64,000 bases of DNA from Tridacna crocea (taxonomy: Eukaryota > Mollusca > Bivalvia > Cardiida > Cardiidae), in assembly GCA_943736015.1 (NCBI GenBank), contig OX031071.1, forward strand, positions 10,202,119 to 10,266,118, read 5' to 3'. The notes beneath the pieces are model-generated. The model was not told where the DNA came from. It did not search any database and was given only the letters and a program-made list of their open reading frames with translations. Position 1 is the first letter of the stretch, and each line of letters begins with the position of its first letter. The translations under genes and the position numbers were made by a program. Shown piece by piece: positions 51,395 through 61,516 of this stretch.

Positions 51395-52092
51395 CTGTTT
51401 GAACCTGTGACCCCCGGGGCGGGGCCAGCTTTGACCCAAGGGGCATCATAGGAACAATCTTGGTGGAGATTCACTAGGAGATGCTTCACACCAAATATCA
51501 AAGCTCTGCACCACCTTCTAGTTTCAGAGAAGAGGAATTTTAAAGTTTTCCTTCTTTGTTCCTATGTTTCAAACTTGTGACCCCCGGGGCAGGGGCAGTT
51601 TTGATCCCAGGGTCATCATATGAACAATCTTGGTAGAGGTCGACTAGGAGATGCTACATGCCAAATATCAAAGCTCTATTTTTAGTTTCAGAGAAGAAGA
51701 ATTTTAAAGTTTTCCTTGTTTGTTCCTATGTTTCAAACTTGTGACCCCCGGGGCGCGGCCAGTTTTGACTCAATGGGCTTCATATGAATATACTGGTAAA
51801 GGTCCACTAGGAGATGCTACATACCAAATATCAAAGCTCTATGTCTTCTAGTTTCAGAGAAGATTTTTAAAGATTTTGCTATTTTTTTCCTTTATGAGTT
51901 ATGGGTGAAATTCAATCTCTTCAACAAGTTTGGTAGAACTTCACCCAAGGAACATCCCTGCCAAGTTTCAGCAAGATTGGCCCAGTGGTTTAGGAGGAGA
52001 AATTGTTGACGACGCACGACGCACAACAGACGCCGGACATTGGGCAATCACAAAAGCTTACCATGTGCACTTCGTGCTCAGGTGAGCTAAAA
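51395..52092 (-). mobile_element. HINE-B copy 4 (tail lost)
   Basis: Minus strand: head ends GAGCACGAAGTGCAC next to CAGGTGAGCTAAAA at 52078-52092, then the unique block and about three B units. Interrupts SAT86. Confidence 0.88.
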
Positions 52093-52145
52093 AGGTAAAA
52101 TATTGTTATTGGTAGACTATCATAAGGAACACACGTACAAAGTTC

Positions 52146-53054
52146 CGATTTTGTTTCAGAATAGAGGAATTTCACGGGGCTATGCCGTTTTGGACCCCAG
52201 GATCATCGTACGAACAAACTTGGTAGAGGTCCACAAGAAGATGCTACATACGAAATATCAAAGCTCTCTGACTTCCACTTTCAGAGAATTTTTTTTTTTA
52301 AGTTTTCCTTCTTTGTTCTTATGTTTCAAACTTTTGACCCCTAGGGCGATGCCAGTTTGGAACCCAGGAACATCATTTGAACAAACTCAATAGATCTCAA
52401 TTAGCAGATGCTACATATCAAATGTCAAAGCTCTACTACTGTTTGTTTCAGAAAAGAAGAATTTTAAAGTTTTCCTTCTTAGTTTCCATGTTTCAAACTT
52501 GTGACCCCGGGGGCGGGACCAGTTTTGACCCAAGGGGCGTCATAGGTACAATGTTGGTAGAGGACCACTAGGAGATGCTTCACATCAAATATAAAAAACC
52601 TGCACCTTCTAGTTTCAGAGAAGAAGAATTTTAAAGTTTTCCTTCTTTGTTCCTATGTTTCAAAATCGTGACCCCCATGGCGGGGCCAGTTTTGACCCAA
52701 TGGGCATCATATGAACAATCTTGGTAGAGGTCTACTAGGAAATGCTACATACCAAAAATCAAAGCTCTGCACCTTCTACTTTCAGAGAAGAATATTTTTG
52801 AAGTTTTCCTTCTTTGTTCCTATGTTTTAAACTTGTGACTTGGGGCCAGTTTTAACCCAAGGGGCATCATGTGAAGAATCTTGGTAGAGGTCGACTAGGA
52901 GATGCTACATACCAAATATCAAAGCTCTGCACCTTCTAATTTAAGAGAAGAAGATCTTTTAAAGTTTTCCTTCTTTGTTCCTATTTCAAACTTGTGACCC
53001 CCGGGGCGGGGCCAGTTTTGACCCGAGGGGCATCATATGAACAATCTTGGTAGA
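52146..53054 (-). mobile_element. HINE-B internal units
   Basis: Five to six B units without head or tail, the first one diverged. Confidence 0.82.
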
Positions 53055-53379
53055 ATGTTTTTAATTTAGTCGAGTCTATATCAGTCTGTACACTATGACA
53101 AAAATGTTGTACTTTGTGGTATCATGGGCCAAAGGTCTAAGTATAGAAATGACTCTATCCTGTTTACCATATCATTCCGAGTTTTAACGACCATTGAAAA
53201 GCCTTTTGAAAACATTGTGGAAGGGAGAAAATATGTGTATAGGCATCCAACCTTCTCTCCGCATTCGACGGTTATTTTCAACCATTCAGACCAGTTCAGT
53301 GATTACAATTACATCTAAATTGTCGTCTGCGACGCTTTGAATTTAGATAAGTCCACATTTTTGTCGTTTGATAGTTAAC
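53055..53379 (+). mobile_element. TH-A-like MITE within repeat with GGGCC tail
   Basis: Bases 53105-53145 carry TACTTTGTGGTATCATGGGC. Then a diverged TH-A (TTTACCATATCATTCCGAGT to GTCGTTTGATAGTTAA). Confidence 0.6.
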
Positions 53380-54190
53380 AAATGTATTTTAACATTGTAT
53401 AAGAGAATTAAGTTTATGCTGCACAGCTACAACTAAATTGTTGTCTGCTGATGTTTTAATTAAGTCAAGTTTAAATTTTTTCGTTTCCTAGAATTAATTG
53501 ATGTATGTCTATATGTTTTCATTGTGTATACTATGATGATATTGTTGTTTTGTGGTGCATTATGGGCCGGAGGCTTAAGTATTCAAATTTCCTATCTGTC
53601 TTGTTTTTTCACTATCCTTTGAAAAATGCCTTATGATAGTATTGAGAGAGGGGAGAAAACATGGGTAACCATCGTTTTTTGTTTTGTTTTTTCTTTTCAC
53701 ACTATGTTTTCTATCGTTTTATTTAGACAAGTACAATCATTGCAATTATGAACAACTAAATTGTCGTCTGCAAGTGCTTTTAATTTGGTCAAGTCTACAT
53801 TTTGTTGTTTGTTAAATTTAACATATATGTGTGTATATATTTTCACTCTGTACATTATGATGTTAACTTAGTACTTTGTCTTGTTTTTTTACTATCCTTT
53901 GAAAAATGCCTTATGATAGTATTGAGAGAGGGGTGAAAACATGGGTAACCATCGTTTTTTGTTTTGTTTTTTCTTTTCACACACTGTTTTCTATCGTTTT
54001 ATTTAGACAAGTTCAATCATTGCAATTATGAACAACTAAATTGTCGTCTGCAAGTGCTTTTAATTTGGTCAAGTCTACATTTTGTTGTTTGTTAAATTTA
54101 ACATATATGTGTGTATATATCTTCACTCTGTACATTATGATGTTAACTTAGTACTTTGTAGTATTATGGGCCGGAGGCCTAAATACCTGA
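53380..54190 (+). repeat. 280-bp tandem duplication of a TH-A derivative, with a non-LTR-like tail
   Basis: GAAAAATGCCTTATGATAGT at 53621 and 53901; the two units are nearly identical over more than 200 bases. Each holds a remodelled hairpin MITE (GGGTAACCATCG). The block ends ATTATGGGCCGGAGGCCTAA then AATAAATTGTCTGTTCTGTT, like a LINE/SINE 3' end with a short tandem tail; the same phrase lies at 53560-53590. Confidence 0.65.
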
Positions 54191-54199
54191 ATAAATTGT

Positions 54200-54685
54200 C
54201 TGTTCTGTTCTGGTAGAGGTCCACTAGGAGATGCTACATACCAAATATCAAAGCTCTGCGCCTTTTAGTTTCAGAGAAGAAGAATTTTTATAGTTTTCCT
54301 TCTTTGTGACCCCCGGGGGCGGGCCAGTTTTGACCAAAGGGGCATCATATGAACAATCTTGGTAGAGATCCACTAGGAGATGCTACATACCAAATATCGA
54401 AGCTCTAGGTCTTCTAGTTTCAGAGAAGACAGAGAAGAAGATTTTCAAACATTTTGCTATTTTTTTCCTGTTGGTTGCCATGGCAAGCAATTGTGGGTGG
54501 AATTCAATTTCTTGAACAACTTTGGTAGAACTTCACCCAAGGAACATCCCTGCCACGTTTAATCAAGATTGGTCCAGTGCTTTAGGAGAAGATGTTTATA
54601 GAAATTGTGGACGACGCACGTCGCACGACGGACATTGGGCGATCACAAAAGCTCACCATGAGCACTTCGTGCTCAGGTGAGCTAA
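54200..54685 (-). mobile_element. HINE-B copy (head plus 1-2 units)
   Basis: Head at 54655-54685 (GAGCACTTCGTGCTC next to AGGTGAGCTAAAA), block GGTTGCCATGGCAAGC, B units, no tail. Confidence 0.85.
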
Positions 54686-55010
54686 AAATTATGGACCAAG
54701 TACTCTAGAACCATTACTTTGGACAGTTTAACTCATTTGAAGAAACCCAGACTCAAATAGAGGAAAGTCATACGACAATTTATTACAAACATATACTGAC
54801 TGATTTGTGACAAACAGAATTTAACTGCAATAGGTCATTCCAAACCCTTGTTAATATAGAAGGGAAACAGACGTGTCGCCATGCTTTTCGTTAAAAAACA
54901 TAGTTTACAAAGACAAAATATACATGTACATAGTTTCTTATCTTGACTGATAAATACGCATGTTATGTTTGGACCCTGTATCCAATAATCGATTCTCGAT
55001 TAGTGTAAAT
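54686..55010. repeat. SAT86 remnants and unassigned sequence
   Basis: 54690-54730 (GACCAAGTACTCTAG) and 54960-54995 (GCATGTTATGTTTGGACCCT) are satellite pieces, showing the array once continued beyond the HINE-B block. Confidence 0.5.
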
Positions 55011-55028
55011 CTAGCCTATAGCCATTAG

Positions 55029-55703
55029 AGCCAGTTTTCTTGATGGATCAAAATTTCTCCAACAATTTCCAGAAAGGGTCACCCAAGAAACATTTCTGTG
55101 GAATTATTTCAAAATCTGAACAGCCGTTTCAGAGAAGAATGATTTTTAAGAATATCTTCATGTCCATACAGTGCAAATACTCCTCCACCCTCAAAGCCAG
55201 GTTTCTTGACGAATCAGCATTTCACTGACAATTTTTTAAAAGGGTCACCAAAGGAACATTTCTGTGAAATTATTTCAAAGCCTGACCAGCGGTTTCAGAG
55301 AAGAATTTTTAAGTATTTCTTCACTTCTGTATAGTGCAAGTAGCCCCCATTCACTAGAGCATGTTTCAAAACGAATCAAAATATCGGGAACAAGTTTTGA
55401 AGAGGGTCAGCTAGGGAACATCTCTAAAATTATTTTAAAATCTGACCAGCAGTTTCAGAGTAGAAGATTTTTCAGAAATTTCTTTAGAAAATTCCATTTG
55501 ATTGCCATGGCAACCATAATTTGCGATGGAATCAAATTCTGTGAAGACTTTTTAAATAGGATCTCCCAAGGAACATTCTTGTCAAGTTTGGTCCAACGAT
55601 TTAGGAGGAGTTGATGTTTAAAGAATTGTTGACAACGTATGACAGATGCACATCAGGAGATCATAAAAGCTCCGCTTGAGCACGTTGCGCTAAGGTGAGC
55701 TAA
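55029..55703 (-). mobile_element. HINE-A copy 13 (tail lost)
   Basis: Minus: head at 55674-55703 (GAGCACGTTGCGCTAAGG), block with GCCATGGCAACC, about three units. Confidence 0.85.
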
Positions 55704-55705
55704 TA

Positions 55706-55825
55706 AATGTGGGGTGAGTTGTCTAAGAATTTTGGGCAAGTTGTCTTCTGAAGGTGGGACGAGCTTTTAGCGGGGAGAGTTGTCGTTGGGCGAGTTGTCT
55801 TTAGGTTGAGTTTTCCTGCACCTTT
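55706..55825 (+). repeat. GGGCGAGTTGTC minisatellite
   Basis: About six degenerate units of roughly 19 bases: GGGGTGAGTTGTC, GGGCAAGTTGTC, GGGACGAGC, GGGGAGAGTTGTC, GGGCGAGTTGTC, GGTTGAG. It lies at the outer edge of a HINE copy, as does the minisatellite at 32075. Confidence 0.7.
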
Positions 55826-55997
55826 TATTTTTGATGACGAATAAATCAATTTGAATCAAAACAAATACAACATTTCCAACATGGAATCACAAATAAATCA
55901 TTTAAAAAATATCCCGGAAAATCATACTCATGCAATATCATTTATAATACGTAACTATGCATAAAAATCCATTAAGATTTCAGTTTACCATTCTAGA

Positions 55998-56231
55998 TTG
56001 TCCTTCGTCCAAACAAGACGGTGGATGACAACATGCATGTGCAAAAATTGTGGGGGAAAAACTCAGATGCAAACCGCATTGATTTCCGCCAAGTTTTGCT
56101 CAAAATGTAAATTGATCATTTATGGTAAAGTCAAACAGTTGGACTTTTTTATGGATAAAATGAAGTCCAAAAGGGTGATGGGTATTTTTTACCAGCTACC
56201 TAAGAAAAACACAATGGACAAAATTTACTAA
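55998..56231 (+). CDS. possible exon/ORF with a zinc-ribbon-like motif (hypothetical)
   Basis: A 78-codon frame (first ATG at 56025) contains CMCKNCGGKTQ followed 16 residues later by AKFCSKCK: two CxxC knuckles, the second in the AKFCxxC form common to zinc-ribbon domains. A TTCTAG at 55991-55996 could act as an acceptor. The rest (Lys-rich, no known domain) and the lack of a partner exon leave it uncertain; it could be a chance frame or a relic. Surrounding DNA is AT-rich and not an assigned repeat. Confidence 0.25.
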   Translation: MSFVQTRRWMTTCMCKNCGGKTQMQTALISAKFCSKCKLIIYGKVKQLDFFMDKMKSKRVMGIFYQLPKKNTMDKIY

Positions 56232-56327
56232 ACCATATTGTTGGGTGCACCCAACAAGTAGAAAGTAGCCAATAAGTCCCATTTATACATATGTAGTACC
56301 CATTAAATTACCTCTTGTTAGTGCTGA

Positions 56328-56418
56328 CGGATGGACAAACAGACACACACACAGACAGACAGGCTGATTCCAGTATACCCCCAAAAACATTAGTTTTGCG
56401 AGGGTTTAAAGATAAAAA
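56328..56418 (-). repeat. GACGGATGGACAAACAGAC / CCAGTATACCCCC repeat
   Basis: A short (ACAG)n-type run, then GGCTGATTCCAGTATACCCC and TTTTGCGAGGGTTTAAAG. It looks like a mollusc dispersed repeat; only one copy is here. Confidence 0.45.
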
Positions 56419-56659
56419 AATATTTGAAAAACAAGAGTCACATTTGAGATTGAAAATGAAAATGTGTTTTTTTGCAGTAATAGATAGTCTATTAAAAACA
56501 GAAGCATTTCAGGATTTTCATATTTTATTTCAGGAAACCAAAATTATATATTTAAACTTGACAACAATAACTTTGTCACTATATATACTGCATTTTAAAC
56601 ATTCCCTTATTTTATAAGGATTAATTTCAAATAATACAGGATCTTAATAGGGCTGTCTT
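56419..56659. other. AT-rich, no feature
   Basis: No repeat or gene recognised. Confidence 0.35.
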
Positions 56660-56887
56660 TACTCCTCTCACACTCAATGCCTACTTTTAAGAACCCCGAC
56701 AAAAAAGCATTAAAAGACATTGTTGGAAAAGGAGAAAATGCTGGTAACCAGCATTTTCTCATTTACCACAATGTTTTCTGGCCTTTTCAAGACTGAAAAA
56801 TCAATTTAGCAATATTCAATTTGTTGACTCTAATTGCCTTTAAGTTACGGTGGTCTAGTCCAAACTGTTGTCGTTTGGTAAAGAGTG
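56660..56887 (+). mobile_element. TH-A, ends decayed
   Basis: CCTCTCACACTCAATGCCTA left, intact hairpin, TTTGGTAAAGAGTGCT right. Confidence 0.72.
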
Positions 56888-56921
56888 CTATCAGAAACAG
56901 TAGAACACAACTTGTTATTGC

Positions 56922-57150
56922 TTAACTCTTTAACACTCAATCCCTACTTTTGACGCCCCTGAGAAAGAAGCCTTTTGAAAACACTGTGGGAAAAGGAGAA
57001 AATGCTGGTAACCAGCATTTTCTCCTTTTCCCACAGTGTTTTCTACCCTTTCCAGAACAAATTTCTATTTTTCACTCACCTTTATTTTTTCGTCTGCAAA
57101 TGCTTTCAATTTGGACCAGTCTAAAATTTTCTCGTGTGGTAACGAGTTAA
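56922..57150 (+). mobile_element. TH-A MITE
   Basis: Full, perfect hairpin by eye; TTAA 57147-57150 shared with the next copy. Confidence 0.9.
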
Positions 57151-57322
57151 CTCTTTACCAAACATCAAAATTTTAGACAGGTCCAAATTGAAAACATTTG
57201 CACATGACAAAATTAACGTGTCTCAAAAATTGAAATTTGTTCTAGGGGGATAGAAAACATGGTGGGAAAAGGAGAAAATGCTGGTTACAATTATTTTCTC
57301 CTGTTCCCAAAATGTCTTCAAA
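57147..57322 (-). mobile_element. TH-A lacking its right end
   Basis: TTAACTCTTTACCAAACATC, hairpin decayed on one side, to AATGTCTTCAAAAG. Confidence 0.75.
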
Positions 57323-57337
57323 AGTTTTCCTGTATTT

Positions 57338-57540
57338 CACCGACCCTGAGGTGAACAGCATTTGAAAATGTTGTGGAAAAAGAGGAAAAGCTAGCATTTT
57401 CTCCTTTTCCTTCAATGTTTTTTACCTTTTCCAATATAATCCCTTTTTCACCTTTTGTGATACAAATCTCATCATCTGTGCCACATGTAGTTGTTTTTCT
57501 GCAAACACTTTCAAAATGGATTAGTCTATTATCTGTTGGA
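57338..57540 (+). mobile_element. TH-A, diverged
   Basis: CACCGACCCTGAGGTGAACA, shortened hairpin GAAAAGCTAGCATTTTC, to GGATTAGTCTATTATCTG. Confidence 0.6.
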
Positions 57541-57847
57541 GAAGGACCCCTCATGATCCTGTCACTGACAATTATTTCTTTACAAAAACAATATGGTATT
57601 ACAACAAGGTTAATAGGCTGCAACAAAAACAAATACCATATTTCTCCAAATAAAAGCTCCTTTGAGCTATGCAAAAGATCCCTTTACTTTGTACCCAATT
57701 TGCAAAGCACAAAAACTGTCTACATTTGCATTTCTTTTAGTTTAAGTTATTGTTAAGAAAAAAAAATACTCAAATTAGAGGAAATATTCATCCACGTCTT
57801 CAAATACCGTCATTTTCATCAACAAATGTACATTAGGTTATCATGAC
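57541..57847. other. no gene; contains a dispersed 27-bp motif
   Basis: 57638-57662 carries (inverted) GGAGCTTTTATTTGGAGAAA followed by TATGG, related to 35328-35354 and 58085-58105. Confidence 0.4.
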
Positions 57848-58015
57848 TGCACTCTTTACCACACAATCGCGTCTTTTAACAACCCTGAGAAAGAAGCCTT
57901 TTGAAAACATTATGGGAAAAGCAAAAATGCTGGTTACTAGCATTTTCTCCTCTTTCCCAAAATTTTTTCTAACCTTGCCAAATCAAATTTTGATTTTTGA
58001 ATTCTGTCTTCTGGT
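57848..58015 (+). mobile_element. TH-A lacking its right end
   Basis: ACTCTTTACCACACAATCGC, hairpin around GGTTACTAGC, to TTCTGTCTTCTGG. Confidence 0.68.
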
Positions 58016-58189
58016 GAAAAAAATTAAAGATTTTTCACACATGCAGTGGGGAAAGAGAGGAGAGCTACTATCAGGAGGGAGGCAATCTTATTAGGAGAAA
58101 TATGGTATGTAGAATTTAAACTTGTACACAACATAAAGGTTGAACTTTGTACATAGAACAACTATTTCATAGAGACATAATCTTTCCTT

Positions 58190-58355
58190 AGCCCTTTACC
58201 GTGCAATTCCATGTTTCAATGACCCTGAGGCACAAAACTTAGGAAAACATCCTGGGAACAGTAGGAAATGCTGGTAAGAAGGAGTTTCTCCTTTTCCCAT
58301 GATGTTTTCTAACATTTTTACTGAAAGCATTTGCAGGTGCCAAATAATGTGTACA
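58190..58355 (+). mobile_element. TH-A, diverged
   Basis: CCTTAGCCCTTTACCGTGCA, decayed hairpin, then GAAAGCATTTGCAGGTGCC in inverse sense. Confidence 0.55.
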
Positions 58356-58373
58356 TTACGTTAAAATGATTTA

Positions 58374-58560
58374 GTTTTTACCACACAATCCTGACTTTAG
58401 CCACCCTTAAAAATAAAGCTGGTAACTAGCATTTTCTCCTTTTCCCACAATGTTTTCTACCCCTCCCAACTTGGATTTCAATTTTTGATTCACCTTCATT
58501 TTGTCCACTGCAAATGCTTTCAATTTGGACCTGTCCAAAATTTTGTTGTTTGGCAAAAAG
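58374..58560 (+). mobile_element. TH-A with one hairpin arm missing
   Basis: TTTTTACCACACAATCCTGA, GCTGGTAACTAGCATTTTC, complete right interior to TTGTTTGGCAAAAAG. Confidence 0.7.
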
Positions 58561-58589
58561 AAAGACTTGGAAACATATTTAATTAAGTG

Positions 58590-58792
58590 AAAATCAGCAT
58601 TTTCTCCTTTTTATATCATGTTCTAATGAAAATTTCTATTGGATTTATGGTTTCCTAACCTTCATTCATTTGCCAACAATGTTTTCTACCCCTCAAAGAC
58701 AAATTTCAAATTTTCAATTACATTCATTCTGTCATTTGCAAATGCCTTCAGTTTAGACCAGTCTGTAATTTTGTCGCTTGGTAAAGAGTTAA
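58590..58792 (+). mobile_element. TH-A right part with expanded hairpin loop
   Basis: CAGCATTTTCTCCTTTTTAT, an AT-rich insert, CAACAATGTTTTCTACCCC, ending CTTGGTAAAGAGTTAA. A minus end fragment follows to 58830. Confidence 0.65.
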
Positions 58793-58840
58793 CATAGTAA
58801 AATTTTAGACAAGTCAAAATTGAAAAGTAAAAGAATACAT

Positions 58841-59042
58841 TTAACCCATTACCACTCAATCCCTGCTTTTGACGCCCCTGAGAAAGAAGCCTTTTGAAAA
58901 CACTGTAGGAAAAGGAGAAAATGCTGGTAACCAGCATTTTCTCCTTTTCCCACAGTGTTTTCTGCCCTTCCCAGAACATTGTCGTCTGCAAATGCTTTCA
59001 TTTTGAACCAGTCTAAAATTTTGTAGTGTAGTAAAGGGTTAA
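58841..59042 (+). mobile_element. TH-A with right-arm deletion
   Basis: TTAACCCATTACCACTCAAT, intact hairpin, direct jump to GTCGTCTGCAAATGC, end GTAAAGGGTTAA. Confidence 0.85.
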
Positions 59043-59049
59043 ATGCAAC

Positions 59050-59122
59050 TTAACCCTTTATCACACAATCCAAGGGTTTTTAAAACTGTGAGAAAGTTGT
59101 TGTTTGCTAACGAGGGAATTAA
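59050..59122 (+). mobile_element. TH-A miniature (73 bp, hairpin absent)
   Basis: TTAACCCTTTATCACACAAT, then GTTGTTGTTTGCTAACGAGG and TTAA shared with the next copy. Confidence 0.6.
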
Positions 59123-59349
59123 CCCTTTACAAAACAATCCTGAGTTTAATAGCCTTGAGAAAGAGGCCATTTGAAAACATTGTGGGAAAAGGAGAAAATG
59201 CTACAGGTGACCAGCATTTTGTCCTTTTTCAACAATGTTTTCTATCTTATCAGAGATAAATTACATCAGTTAACCCACATTGAAAGTGCTGCCTGCAAAT
59301 GTTTTGAATTTGGACAACTTTACACTTTTGCAGTGTGGTAGGGAGTTAA
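59119..59349 (+). mobile_element. TH-A MITE, moderately diverged
   Basis: TTAACCCTTTACAAAACAAT left; CTACAGGTGACCAGC centre; GTGTGGTAGGGAGTTAA right. Confidence 0.8.
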
Positions 59350-59369
59350 TGCAGATCCCCTTATATGTG

Positions 59370-59487
59370 TGTAGATTACATTGTGGAAAAGGGAGTACAC
59401 ACTTATAACCAGCAGTTTCCTCTTCTCACAATATTTTTAAAAGATTTTTATGGTTGTTAAAACTCAGAATTGTGATGTATAGGGTTA
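59370..59487 (-). mobile_element. TH-A right half, decayed
   Basis: ACATTGTGGAAAAGGGAGTA, AACCAGCAGTTTCC, end ATGTATAGGGTTAA. Confidence 0.6.
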
Positions 59488-59631
59488 AGATCTAAATTTA
59501 ACAATTTTATGACAGAATGAACAATTCTTGATAGGAAAAAAAAAGTTTTAAAAGAGATGGTCTAGATCTTAGATCAAAATGCTACATTTTTTTTTGCCCG
59601 ATTGTGATATGAATTAGTTGAAAATCGGATA

Positions 59632-59845
59632 TTGACCCATTATCAGACGACACAATTTTAGCCTTGTCCAAATCAAAAGCATTTACAGGCCACAAATAAA
59701 GGGTTTTCAAACATGGTATTGTCATTAGGAAACCTTGTGGAAATGGAGAAAATGCAGATTACCTGCATTTTCTCATTTACCCAAGTGTATAAAAGGCTTC
59801 TACTTTAGAGTTGTTAAAAGTTAAGATCGTGTGGTAAAGGGTTAA
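59632..59845 (-). mobile_element. TH-A, diverged
   Basis: TTGACCCATTATCAGACGAC left; hairpin GGAGAAAATGCAGATTACC; GTGTGGTAAAGGGTTAA right. Confidence 0.78.
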
Positions 59846-60500
59846 ATTTATCTACCTTATCTAAATCATTGAACAATTTCATCAAATGACACATACATAG
59901 AAAAGTGAACAATATTCAGTTCCATGTACTGTTTGATTGTTTATCATTATGCTTTACAAATAAGGCAAGAGAGGGCTCATTGAAAGAGATTCTTTGCAGG
60001 TTCTTACATTATATTATGTATTCTGTAATATATTTCAGAATATATACATGTATTTCTATCAAAAATACTGAATTAACTATACGTTACTTTACTAATGCAA
60101 GATCAGAAACATCGGGAACAGATATACACAAGTAACCTATTTTTATAACATGACACATGAACAACAAAAGCATGGTAAAATCTACGTAATTCTATGTAGA
60201 GTGACCGTCATTCTTTATAGAGCGACATCATTCTGTATAGAGTAAGTTAGTTATTCAATGGAATATACTCTGCATCAGCGTTTTCACTCAAAGTACGACC
60301 TTGCTTTTGCTTCCAGCAAGAGTTAGTCATATCATAATCAAAATTAATCTTCTTCCTATTGTGGTTTATACAATTAACCATATTGTGAGTTATGACGTAC
60401 AATGAATAAACAACTGGAGCTATCATCCTTGTATCATATTCATGCCTCATAACTCATAAATGGTTTATTGAACGATATACCACGACAGAAAGAAGACTAT
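59846..60500. other. AT-rich; three 20-bp minisatellite units at 60185-60245
   Basis: Units read ATTCTATGTAGAGTGACCGT, ATTCTTTATAGAGCGACATC and ATTCTGTATAGAGTAAG. Otherwise unassigned; open frames are chance. Confidence 0.5.
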
Positions 60501-60502
60501 TG

Positions 60503-60718
60503 AATTAACTAATTTCAGACTTCTCCAAATTGAATGCATTTAGAGACAACAATTTAAATGTGGCTAAATTGATAAACTTGTAACTGATAGTATTAAAAAC
60601 ATTGTGGAAAAATAAGAGAAAATGCTGGTTACCATTATCTTCTCCTTTTCCAACAAGTTTTCATTAAGCCTTCTTCCTCAGGGTCATAAACACATGGGGT
60701 TGTATGGTCAATGATTAA
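60503..60718 (-). mobile_element. TH-A, diverged
   Basis: TTAACTAATTTCAGACTTCT left; hairpin GCTGGTTACCATTATCTTC; GGTCAATGATTAA right. Confidence 0.65.
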
Positions 60719-60799
60719 GGAGGCTAACTATACAGTGTACAAAAATCATGGGTAACAACATTGTGCATGAGCCATGCTCTATAAAAAGGGGCTTTAACG

Positions 60800-61500
60800 C
60801 ATCTACAAAAAGTATCAACCCAGATGAGCTGTTCCGTCTGCACAGGCTGATCTGAATCAAAACCTGTAAGTATCAATCTTTTTTTCTACATGTCAAAGGA
60901 CCAGTTTACTTCATGATTCAAGGGCTTGCTAGACATTCTACCTTGGATTCCTTCTACAATATGGATTTTTATTGATTTGCGATACTTGCTTAAAATCATG
61001 AGGATGCATTGTACCTTCTTTTGCCAGAGCATATCCCATATTGCCTGCAACACATAAATATGGGCATTCGGACATTTGCTTAACTCTTTACCTAACGACA
61101 AAATTTTAGACTTGTCCAAATTGAAAGCTTTTGCAGATAACAAATTAAATGTAACTTAAATGATGAAATTTGTGACAGGGTAGAAAACATTGTTGGAAAA
61201 GGAGAAAATGCTGGTTACAAGCATTTTCTCCTTTTCCAACAATGTTTTCAAAAGGCTTCTACTCCAGGGTTGTCTAAAGCCGGGATTGTGTGGGAAAGAG
61301 TTAAAGCGTCATCTGGGATCATCCTGTGCAGTCCACGAAGCTAGACATAAACTACAATTTACGTTTGTATATAATTTTATTTTTTGCACAAGTCTAATAA
61401 AGAACAAAATCTAATGTAGTTGTAAGGTGCTGTTTTGGAGTAGCCAAGATGACATTTTACGCAGATGTCCGAATGCTCCTTTTTGCGTGTTGCAGGCCAA
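60800..61500. repeat. Repeat J region, interrupted by TH-A
   Basis: GCACAGGCTGATCTGAATC near 60840 (cf. 34905). TTGCCTGCAACAC, GGGCATTCGGACATTTGC (61041-61080) continue after the MITE as AGCGTCATCTGGGATCATCC and later GATGTCCGAATGCTCC, TTTTTGCGTGTTGCAGGCC: inverted ends. Confidence 0.6.
61080..61304 (-). mobile_element. TH-A MITE inserted in repeat J
   Basis: Full; flanks GGACATTTGC and AGCGTCAT match the continuous GGACATTTGCGTACACTGTC at about 62174, where no MITE is present. Confidence 0.9.
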
Positions 61501-61516
61501 ATGTAAATTTCAATAA

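Noticed and set aside
51012-51449. 145-residue minus frame as a gene
   Set aside because: It crosses SAT86 monomers, a TH-A and a HINE-B start; the peptide is the repeated HCGKRR-NAGNQHFLLFPQCFLPF type seen at every TH-A.
57373-57756. 127-residue frame and its 118-residue antisense frame
   Set aside because: The first part is a diverged TH-A; no domain, no splice signals, no codon bias.
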